Origin: Candidatus Photodesmus blepharonis
Lineage (GTDB): Bacteria > Pseudomonadota > Gammaproteobacteria > Enterobacterales > Vibrionaceae
Assembly (NCBI RefSeq): GCF_000731795.2
Contig: NZ_JGVK01000011.1
Span: 1-32,197, forward strand
Reading direction: 5' to 3'
DNA: 32,197 nt
The position numbers were made by a program, and so were the translations under genes. Below, piece after piece: positions 25,765 through 32,197 of the stretch; within the stretch, counting starts at the first letter, position 1, and every line of letters starts with the position of its first letter. The notes below the pieces were generated by a model. It did no database searches and was not told the origin of the DNA. It saw only the letters and a program-made list of their open reading frames with translations.

Positions 25765-27147
25765 TCATAGTGGGTTTGGTAAACTTTGCGAGTTTAGTGC
25801 TTTAACTTCATCAGGTAGTAGTTCAAATGCAGTGTAAAGTTTATGTGCTAGCATACTTACATCTCGGGGGTTAATAGTTGATCCAATACTTTTGCATTGA
25901 ATTAAATAGTGATAGCTCAGCATCAACGCATCAAGTAATGCGTTCTGTATCGTTCTTGCTTGTTCAGCTTGCCAATTTTGGTGATTATCTAATTTCCTAA
26001 CCGTTGTTTCATTCCAATTCCATTCAGAGATAATATCAACTAGCACTTTACGGCGCCAGGTATCAGAACCAATTTTTGGTTTATAAGAAAGCTTTTCATG
26101 AGTTTTCAGATAGAAACAACGGCGAATTAAATGCAGGCGAGAGTCATCTCCAATACACTTAAGGTAGTTAGTGATCTTTTGAAGCATTAAGTAATATGGA
26201 TCCATTTCATGTAGATCTTGTGATTTTGCAAAAAAATGACGTTTGACATCTATGCTTAAAAGTCGAGTGTGTGGATGTTCCCATGAATATGCTTCTAGCA
26301 AAGTAGCCTTTAATACCGATTTATATGGTGCATCGATACTCTTATAGAGTTGCCAAAGATTTGAAGAGAAATACTCTTCTGCAGGGATATAGGTAAGTTT
26401 ACCAAAATCAAGCCATTCACTGCTTCTTATATAACCTAGGTCATATAAATTCTCTACGTATTCATCGTAATATGCGTCCATATTTGGAGGTACAATTTGC
26501 CACAGCAACCTTTTTCCTGCTAAGCGTACAGCTGAACGATAAAATTCGTCAAGCAACAATAAATGTTGAGAGGATCTACTGTTACTGACAGCCATTTCTT
26601 TCGAGTGGTCGTTTCTGAAGTATTCTTCGTCCATCAAAAAGAAATTTACTTCAACTTCTTGTTTTTTTGCCCAATCAGTAATTAATAGACACTTGTTTGT
26701 TAAATTGTTACGTTGTTCATTACTCATTTTAGGAGATACACTTACCCAAATATCTAGATCGCTGGATGTATTTTGAGCAATAGATGAAGTGCTACCCATA
26801 GCGTATAGACCTAATATCTCTTCCGCTTCAGTACTCTCAAATTTCTGATCAGTTCTTAACTGGACATCTCTTATAAATTGTTGCTGAATTTTATTAAGCT
26901 CTAATCCATATACACCGCATGGTACATCGGGACTATAATAGCCAGGAATGGCAGGGTGATTAAAATGGAGTAACGCAGGGACGAGATGGAACACGTTTCG
27001 GCTTTGTAAATTCATAAGTAAAAGTGCACGTTCAATGCGTTGTTGATTTAGATCGTCTAATCTCCGAACTAAAGTCTTCATATAGGCTTGCAAAGCTAAT
27101 TCCTTGATTGTATTATAAATAGGTATTTTTATGATATTGCATTCCAA
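25765..27147 (-). CDS. cyaA: Class I adenylate cyclase, truncated to the catalytic half
   Basis: CyaA makes cyclic AMP from ATP, the signal for Crp. The family is about 840 residues; this ORF is 460 and stops just after the position of E. coli LVNPQISPD (here LNSQSLPNP). The N-terminal catalytic domain is present, with GSTSSIAQNTSSDLDIWV at 119-135 (metal ligands Asp130 and Asp132), and QHLLLLDEFYRSAVRLAG, EEYFSSNLWQLYKSIDAPYK and LLEAYSWEHP. Residues 188-191 are SNSR where relatives have a DCGS/T-like motif before QH, an unusual change. The C-terminal regulatory domain survives only as debris downstream. The remaining half could still be active, as N-terminal fragments of E. coli CyaA are, or may be a young pseudogene. 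It is divergent from hemC, as expected. Confidence 0.85.
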   Translation of the reverse strand: MECNIIKIPIYNTIKELALQAYMKTLVRRLDDLNQQRIERALLLMNLQSRNVFHLVPALLHFNHPAIPGYYSPDVPCGVYGLELNKIQQQFIRDVQLRTDQKFESTEAEEILGLYAMGSTSSIAQNTSSDLDIWVSVSPKMSNEQRNNLTNKCLLITDWAKKQEVEVNFFLMDEEYFRNDHSKEMAVSNSRSSQHLLLLDEFYRSAVRLAGKRLLWQIVPPNMDAYYDEYVENLYDLGYIRSSEWLDFGKLTYIPAEEYFSSNLWQLYKSIDAPYKSVLKATLLEAYSWEHPHTRLLSIDVKRHFFAKSQDLHEMDPYYLMLQKITNYLKCIGDDSRLHLIRRCFYLKTHEKLSYKPKIGSDTWRRKVLVDIISEWNWNETTVRKLDNHQNWQAEQARTIQNALLDALMLSYHYLIQCKSIGSTINPRDVSMLAHKLYTAFELLPDEVKALNSQSLPNPL

Positions 27148-27305
27148 TCGTTGTATAGCAGATACTATGTTGCTTTCATAGAATGGTAAAGGGGTTTATT
27201 TCACCTGCGCTGTTTTATTTATATTGATTTGTTTTAGCAGATTCGTTTAGGTGTTTCAGTTAATATTCATAGCAGCTATTTTCTAAATAATTTAAAGAGA
27301 CCTTA

Positions 27306-28274
27306 ATGATACAAGCAATGCCTATCCGAATTGCTACACGTAAAAGTCCGCTAGCATTATGGCAAGCTCATTATGTTAAAAACGCACTAAAAGCAAAATA
27401 TCCTGGATTGGAAATTGATTTAGTGACTATCGTGACTAAAGGTGATGTCATTTTGGATACTCCTTTAGCTAATATTGGTGGTAAAGGGCTATTCATAAAA
27501 GAGTTAGAACTGGCTATATTGGAAAATCGAGCAGATTTAGCTGTTCACTCAATGAAAGATGTACCGGTCACTTTACCTGATGGTTTAGGTTTGGTTGCAG
27601 TTTGTGAGCGCGAAGATCCTCGCGATGCGTTTATTTCTAATATCTACGCTTGCATTGATGATCTACCACGAGGCGCGGTTATTGGTACATGTAGTCTACG
27701 CAGACAGTGTCAAATTAAGGAATATCGTCCTGATATTGTGATCAAAGAACTCCGGGGTAATATAGATACTCGTTTAGATAAACTTGATGCTTGTAAATAT
27801 GATGCTATTGTTCTTGCTTCAGCTGGTTTAAAGCGTCTAAAACGTCAAGATCGTATTCGTAGTTTTATAGAACCAGAAAAATCTTTACCTGCGGCAGGGC
27901 AAGGTGCTATTGGGATTGAATGTCGTCTTGATGATAAGAAATTATCTCAACTTCTTGCTCCATTAAACCACCAGGATACCGTTGATCAGATTTTATGTGA
28001 GAGGATTATTAATTTTGTTTTACAAGGATGCTGTCGAGTGCCAATTGGTAGTTATGCACTATTAGATGGCGATACTATTTGGTTGCGTGCTTTAGTAGGC
28101 AAACCTGATGGTTCTTTGATTGTGCGAGGGGAGATTAAAGGTTTTCGTAAAGATCTGGAGACGCTAGGAGTTGAGTTAGCTAATAAATTATTGAATGATG
28201 GCGCCCGTGAGATTTTATCTAAATTTTACTCTAGGGATAAAAGTTATGATGGTGTTGGTTACTCGTCCAGGTAA
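27306..28274 (+). CDS. hemC: Porphobilinogen deaminase
   Basis: HemC joins four porphobilinogen units into hydroxymethylbilane in heme synthesis. Family blocks are intact: [25 protein letters not shown], the catalytic-aspartate motif [28 protein letters not shown] and [12 protein letters not shown]. The dipyrromethane cofactor cysteine is Cys243 in [13 protein letters not shown]; the residue before it, normally glycine, is also cysteine (Cys242). The length of 322 is slightly above the usual 313 because the C-terminus runs 29 bases into hemD. The ATG at 27306 fits; ATG at 27318 is an alternative. It opens the hemCDXY operon and is divergent from cyaA. Confidence 0.96.
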   Translation: MIQAMPIRIATRKSPLALWQAHYVKNALKAKYPGLEIDLVTIVTKGDVILDTPLANIGGKGLFIKELELAILENRADLAVHSMKDVPVTLPDGLGLVAVCEREDPRDAFISNIYACIDDLPRGAVIGTCSLRRQCQIKEYRPDIVIKELRGNIDTRLDKLDACKYDAIVLASAGLKRLKRQDRIRSFIEPEKSLPAAGQGAIGIECRLDDKKLSQLLAPLNHQDTVDQILCERIINFVLQGCCRVPIGSYALLDGDTIWLRALVGKPDGSLIVRGEIKGFRKDLETLGVELANKLLNDGAREILSKFYSRDKSYDGVGYSSR

Positions 28275-28977
28275 ACAGGGATGGAAATTGTGTCAACTGT
28301 TAACGCAGCATAATATTGCTTCTATCCATCATCCGTTGATTTCTATACAATCGGAGCCGAGTTTATCGGATTTTGGATCAGAATTGTATGAGTTCGATAT
28401 AATCATCGCAATTAGCCAGCATGCCGTAATTTGTGTTCAGGAAGCTCTTATTAATTCCTCTTTTGTTTGGCCCAAGTCTGCTGTCTATTTTGCTATTGGT
28501 GAAAAAACTGCAAAAATTTTAAGCAGAGTAACTCAGAAGAAGGTGTACCATCCGAGCCAAAGTGGTAGTGAAAATCTTTTAGCTATGCCTAAATTGCGTA
28601 ATGTAGAAAAAAAAAGAATTTTGATACTACGTGGTAATAGTGGAAGAGAACTCATTTTTGACACGCTGTTCAGACGCCAAGCGATAGTAAGGTATCAGCA
28701 AACATATCGACGAGCTCTTATACCATTTAATTCTCACACTCAAATTTTGCACTGGAAAAATAATAATGTTGATACTTTAGTTGTGACAAGTATTGGTCAG
28801 CTTCAATTTTTGTTGTCTCAAATGAAGTCATATAGAATTTGGTTGCAAGATCTTGTTTTGTTTGTACCAAGTGTGCGTATTGTTGTTGAGGCGGAGAAAA
28901 TGGGATTTACTCGCGTTATAAACAGTAGTAGTGCATCGAATTTGAAAATAATAGAAGCTATTCAGATGTATAAATAA
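28246..28977 (+). CDS. hemD: Uroporphyrinogen-III synthase
   Basis: HemD closes and inverts the last ring of hydroxymethylbilane to give uroporphyrinogen III. The family is poorly conserved, but the start [15 protein letters not shown], the blocks [16 protein letters not shown] and [12 protein letters not shown], and the C-terminal [14 protein letters not shown] are typical. The ATG at 28246 (243 residues) follows AGGGA by eight bases and gives the normal N-terminus; the frame is open further upstream inside hemC but without family similarity. Position after hemC, overlapping it by 29 bases, supports the call. Confidence 0.93.
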   Translation: MMVLVTRPGKQGWKLCQLLTQHNIASIHHPLISIQSEPSLSDFGSELYEFDIIIAISQHAVICVQEALINSSFVWPKSAVYFAIGEKTAKILSRVTQKKVYHPSQSGSENLLAMPKLRNVEKKRILILRGNSGRELIFDTLFRRQAIVRYQQTYRRALIPFNSHTQILHWKNNNVDTLVVTSIGQLQFLLSQMKSYRIWLQDLVLFVPSVRIVVEAEKMGFTRVINSSSASNLKIIEAIQMYK

Positions 28978-29020
28978 GATAGAGTATATTTTAACGATAA
29001 ACAAAAGTTAGAAATGTGGG

Positions 29021-30037
29021 ATGATGAGTTCAGTGAAGTATAAGGTTGTATTAGTCACTATTGTTACATTTTTAATATTAACGACCGGTGCTTTTATTTT
29101 TCAAATATATAGAAAAAGCGCACAATACGAGGCACAAATTTCGGAACTTAGTGCCCAATTAGATTTAATTCAAGAGAACATGGGGTTAATAGAGAGAAGT
29201 GTTTTACATAAAACAACAGAGATTACCAATAGAGTAGAAACCGTTTTTTCTCAACAAAGAAAGAACATTGAGAATGTCCGGCTTCTTCTTGATGATGTTA
29301 AAATTCTTCGTCCAAAAGATTGGTTGTTAGCTGAAGTTCATTATCTTGTTAGGTTAACAGAAAAAAAACTCTTTTTCGAACATGATGTTATTAGTGCGAT
29401 AAGACTGATGGAAAGTGCTGACCAGCGTATCGCTGCCTTGGATGATTTAGGTTTAGTTTTTTTACGAGAAGCCATATCAGATGATATTCTGAAACTTAAA
29501 CAAGTTTCTCCGATTGATCGCCACAGTCTAGTTCTTAGTCTTATTAATCTGCAAAAAAAAGTTGATAATCTTCCTCTCATTAATTACACGCTGTTAAGTG
29601 ACGCACTTGAAAGCAAAGAAACGGCACTGCAAGATACTAAGGGCTGGCAGAGTCATTTGAAAACGTCACTAAAAGATTTCTTAAAGATTTTCTTTACCTT
29701 TAAGACTTATAGTGGCGATTCTATTCCGCTTTTATCTCGTCAGACACACATTTATGTAAAAGAAAATATCAAATCAAAAATTGAAACGGCTATTAATTCG
29801 GTTTACGCACAGCAGAATGAGATTTACATTACATCTTTAAACGTTGTTGCAAAGTGGTCGTTAATTTCTTTTGAGCAGCAGGATAGTGCTGTTATGGAAT
29901 TCAATAAACTTTTGGATGAATTAACTGAACAAAGTCTTCTTTTTGAGTATCCAGAAAAACTTCAAACTTCAAATATAATATCTGATGTAGTCGCTGATCG
30001 TTTTTATACTCCTATAAGTGTAAAGGACAATCAGTAA
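29021..30037 (+). CDS. hemX: HemX-like membrane protein
   Basis: HemX is a conserved inner-membrane protein of the hemCDXY operon; its role is not firmly established, and a link to heme or tetrapyrrole pathway control is only suggested by context. The protein has one membrane segment near residues 8-27 (KVVLVTIVTFLILTTGAFIF) followed by a periplasmic coiled-coil start (QISELSAQLDLIQ) and a helical body with DWLLAEVHYLVRLTEKKL and RLMESADQRIAAL. At 338 residues it is shorter than the usual 390-420, chiefly because the polar, low-complexity cytoplasmic extension before the membrane segment is absent. The stop codon overlaps the hemY start. Confidence 0.9.
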   Translation: MMSSVKYKVVLVTIVTFLILTTGAFIFQIYRKSAQYEAQISELSAQLDLIQENMGLIERSVLHKTTEITNRVETVFSQQRKNIENVRLLLDDVKILRPKDWLLAEVHYLVRLTEKKLFFEHDVISAIRLMESADQRIAALDDLGLVFLREAISDDILKLKQVSPIDRHSLVLSLINLQKKVDNLPLINYTLLSDALESKETALQDTKGWQSHLKTSLKDFLKIFFTFKTYSGDSIPLLSRQTHIYVKENIKSKIETAINSVYAQQNEIYITSLNVVAKWSLISFEQQDSAVMEFNKLLDELTEQSLLFEYPEKLQTSNIISDVVADRFYTPISVKDNQ

Positions 30038-31116
30038 TGTTTAAATTATTTTTGATATTCATTTTGCTTGGTATTGGATTATTTTTAGGTACGCAATATT
30101 CCGAGCAGCAGGGTTATGTATTAATTTCTGCTGGAAATTCAATACTTGAGATGAGTGTAACAACCTTAGTTTCATTAGTAATTGGTTGCTTATGTACTGT
30201 ATTTGTTTGTCTGTCTTTAATTAAAAAAGTATTGCGTATAAGTTTAAGTATTTGGAACTTATCAAACATTTCCAAGCTAGAAAAATCGTATCATTGTACG
30301 AATGAAGGTGTTATCAAGTTATTTGAAGGGGATTGGAAAGCAGCGGAGAAAAACGTTCTTCGTTTTTCGGATCATCACGATACTCCGTTATTATGTTATT
30401 TAGTTGCCGCTAAAGCTGCACAAGAAATGGGAAATAAGAGAAAACGCGATCAATATCTTGACTTCGCTTCTCAGCAGAAGAACTCTCAGCTTGCAGTAGA
30501 GCTCACTAAGGCAAAGCAAAAAATTGATGAATCAGAATTTAGTCTTGCTTTTGATATCTTAATAAATTTAAAAAAAGAGTATCCGAATAATTGTATTTTA
30601 TTAAATTTACTCAAATTGGTTTATCTTCAGCTTAATTTATGGAGGCCTTTGCTTGATTTGTTGCCTGCTTTAATTAAAGTTAGGCTGATTAATTTAGAAG
30701 AGAAACATAAGCTTATACAAAGAGCACAGTGTGGTTTATTATCTGACATTGCTCAGGAAAAAGGTAAGCAGGGTTTAATTGACTATTGGAATCAATTGCC
30801 TCAAAAAAGTAAATCTGATTCTCATTTAATGTATTGTTTCGCCAAACAACTAATCATTTGTAAAGCTGATTCTGAAGCTTATGTTGTAGTGAAAAAAGCT
30901 ATTGAGAAATATCCTTATTCATCTGTTTATTATGAATTACTTCCAGAGATGAGTTTAACGGATAGTCGACCTGCAATACTGTTTTTAAAGCACTGTTTAA
31001 AAAGAGATGGGAACAATTCCGCTGTGCATGGTGCTATTGCACGGTTTTATATACGAGACAAGAATTGGAATGAAGCTCGACGACATTTAGAAAAATGGGT
31101 CCTATCCATTCATTGA
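30037..31116 (+). CDS. hemY: HemY, membrane-anchored TPR protein of the heme operon
   Basis: Proteobacterial HemY (unrelated to Bacillus HemY) is an inner-membrane protein needed for normal late heme synthesis, probably as a partner that organises enzymes. Two membrane segments are visible near residues 2-20 (LFLIFILLGIGLFLGTQYSE) and 40-65 (VTTLVSLVIGCLCTVFVCLS). The rest is helical with TPR-like pairs, for example FEGDWKAAEKNVLRFSDHHD, LVAAKAAQEMGNKRKRDQYL and the last ARFYIRDKNWNEARRHLEKW. The 359 residues are somewhat fewer than the E. coli protein (398). The ATG shares a base with the hemX TAA (TAATG), so translation is probably coupled. Confidence 0.93.
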   Translation: MFKLFLIFILLGIGLFLGTQYSEQQGYVLISAGNSILEMSVTTLVSLVIGCLCTVFVCLSLIKKVLRISLSIWNLSNISKLEKSYHCTNEGVIKLFEGDWKAAEKNVLRFSDHHDTPLLCYLVAAKAAQEMGNKRKRDQYLDFASQQKNSQLAVELTKAKQKIDESEFSLAFDILINLKKEYPNNCILLNLLKLVYLQLNLWRPLLDLLPALIKVRLINLEEKHKLIQRAQCGLLSDIAQEKGKQGLIDYWNQLPQKSKSDSHLMYCFAKQLIICKADSEAYVVVKKAIEKYPYSSVYYELLPEMSLTDSRPAILFLKHCLKRDGNNSAVHGAIARFYIRDKNWNEARRHLEKWVLSIH

Positions 31117-31250
31117 GCATGAACTATATTTTTCAGCGGTTTTCTGCAGTGTAGAATTTTTATTCACAATGAAAATTTTCTGTGTTGCGATATACAGAAT
31201 TTAGGTTTTATTCCTTTTCTCGTCAGTTGATTTAGTAAGAGTTACATAAT
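31117..31250 (+). pseudogene. ubiC: Possible ubiC remnant upstream of ubiA
   Basis: In relatives ubiC (chorismate lyase, which makes the 4-hydroxybenzoate used by UbiA) sits directly upstream of ubiA. Here only 176 bp separate hemY and ubiA. The plus strand at 31213-31236 reads PFLVS, a stop, then FS, with CDIQNLGFI before and KSYIMF after. This resembles the UbiC C-terminus KPLLLTELFLPASPLY at the expected distance from ubiA. The match is short and rests on memory of the family. If right, almost the whole gene has been deleted. Confidence 0.33.
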
Positions 31251-31292
31251 GTTTTAAATTTGTTTTTTGTTTTATGTGGAGCTTTTAATTAC

Positions 31293-32153
31293 GTGATTTT
31301 AGACAAACTGTGTGCCTATTGGCGAATTATGCGTATGGATCGTCCAATAGGTTTAATGCTTTTAATTTGGCCTACATTGTGGTCCTTAATTATAGCTTCT
31401 GAGGGTAAACCTAAGCTAAGTATTTTGGTGATCTTTATAGTAGGCGCCATTTTGATGCGTTCGGCTGGTTGTGTGATCAATGATCTTGCAGATCGTAAGA
31501 TTGATGGTTATGTTAAAAGAACCCGGGATCGTCCTATACCTTCTGGTTTAGTTTCTACTGTAGAAGCTATTTTTCTTTTTTTTCTGTTAAGTATTTTTTC
31601 TTTTTTTCTCATAGTTAACACTATGAATGCATTGACTGTTAAATTGTCTTTTATTGGGATTATATTAGTTTGTGTTTACCCATTTATGAAGCGTTTTACT
31701 CACTTATCGCAGCTTTTTTTGGGGTTAACTTTTAGCTGGTCTATTCCGATGGCCTGGGCTGCTGAAACAAATGAGCTTTCGATGATGGTTTGGTATATAT
31801 TTACTATTAATTTTTTTTGGACTGTTGCTTATGATACCCAATATGCAATGGTAGATAGGGATGATGATCTTAAGGTTGGGGTTAAATCTACTGCCATACT
31901 ATTTGCTCATTTTGATAGAATGATTGTTGGAGGATTGCAATTAATCATTATGATCATGTTGATTATGTTGGGTATTTTTTATGAATTTGTCAGTTATTTT
32001 TATTGGATTCTTTTTATTATAGGTGTTTTATTTATATTTCAACAACGACTGATCAAAGATCGTAAACGGGAAAATTGTTTTAAAGCTTTCTTAAACAATA
32101 ATTATGTAGGCATCAGCATCATGATGGCATTACTGATTGCGTTTCATAATTAA
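31293..32153 (+). CDS. ubiA: 4-hydroxybenzoate octaprenyltransferase
   Basis: UbiA attaches the polyprenyl tail to 4-hydroxybenzoate in ubiquinone synthesis, within the inner membrane. Both aspartate-rich motifs are present: [15 protein letters not shown] and [13 protein letters not shown], together with [18 protein letters not shown] and the C-terminal [11 protein letters not shown]. Multiple hydrophobic helices are evident. I use the GTG at 31293 (286 residues), which gives [20 protein letters not shown] like Vibrio UbiA and has GGAG 11 bases upstream; a frame open from TTG 31260 adds 11 residues with no counterpart. The upstream partner ubiC is missing, and hemY is not its usual neighbour. 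Confidence 0.95.
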   Translation: MILDKLCAYWRIMRMDRPIGLMLLIWPTLWSLIIASEGKPKLSILVIFIVGAILMRSAGCVINDLADRKIDGYVKRTRDRPIPSGLVSTVEAIFLFFLLSIFSFFLIVNTMNALTVKLSFIGIILVCVYPFMKRFTHLSQLFLGLTFSWSIPMAWAAETNELSMMVWYIFTINFFWTVAYDTQYAMVDRDDDLKVGVKSTAILFAHFDRMIVGGLQLIIMIMLIMLGIFYEFVSYFYWILFIIGVLFIFQQRLIKDRKRENCFKAFLNNNYVGISIMMALLIAFHN

Positions 32154-32197
32154 GCCTTTGTTTTGTTATCAATTGATTACTTCTGAATTGAATATTT

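Overview
The window looks like a stretch of chromosome from a gammaproteobacterium of the Vibrionaceae with a reduced, AT-rich genome. The proteins match Vibrio families over their full length (GspC-N of the eps type, PckA, CoaA, HemC with GTCSLRRQC, CyaA, LptM). The order of several blocks is also Vibrio-like: tRNA-tuf/coaA, pckA-[hslO]-hslR/gspC-N, nudE-nfuA-[comF], and yigB-xerC-[DUF484]-dapF-lptM/cyaY-cyaA/hemCDXY. Base composition is clearly AT-rich by eye, and homopolymer runs sit inside genes. Host-restricted luminous symbionts such as Candidatus Photodesmus are a known example of this kind of genome; that assignment is inference and the window does not prove it.

Layout. 1-620: start of tuf and a four-gene tRNA operon (Thr-Tyr-Gly-Thr) on the minus strand with a good promoter. 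767-5390: coaA, tpiA, efp (minus), epmB and galU, an assembly of housekeeping genes that probably came together by rearrangement. 5584-8078 (minus): pckA and hslR, with a gap where hslO belongs. 8306-19482: a complete 12-gene type II secretion operon, gspC to gspN, tightly packed and often overlapping. 19630-24831 (minus): nudE, nfuA, gmhA, yigB, xerC, dapF and the small lipoprotein gene lptM. 24907-27147: cyaY facing a truncated cyaA. 27306-31116: the heme operon hemC-hemD-hemX-hemY. 31293-32153: ubiA.

The most informative observation is in the spaces. Each gap over 300 bp lies where a Vibrio gene is expected, and reading the correct strand in three frames shows broken fragments of that gene. 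The clearest case is the missing C-terminal half of adenylate cyclase downstream of the 460-residue cyaA ORF: several separate fragments, in the right order but in shifting frames. Weaker fragments suggest hslO between pckA and hslR, comF upstream of nfuA, ubiC upstream of ubiA, and possibly the DUF484 gene between dapF and xerC. The window therefore seems to capture gene loss in progress, while the 11-kb secretion operon beside it remains fully open. I found no phage, IS element, CRISPR array or foreign gene cassette. I did not find a clearly new system; the unusual content is the decay pattern, the retained secretion machine and a few altered key residues (GspH cleavage site, CyaA motif, HemC cysteine pair).
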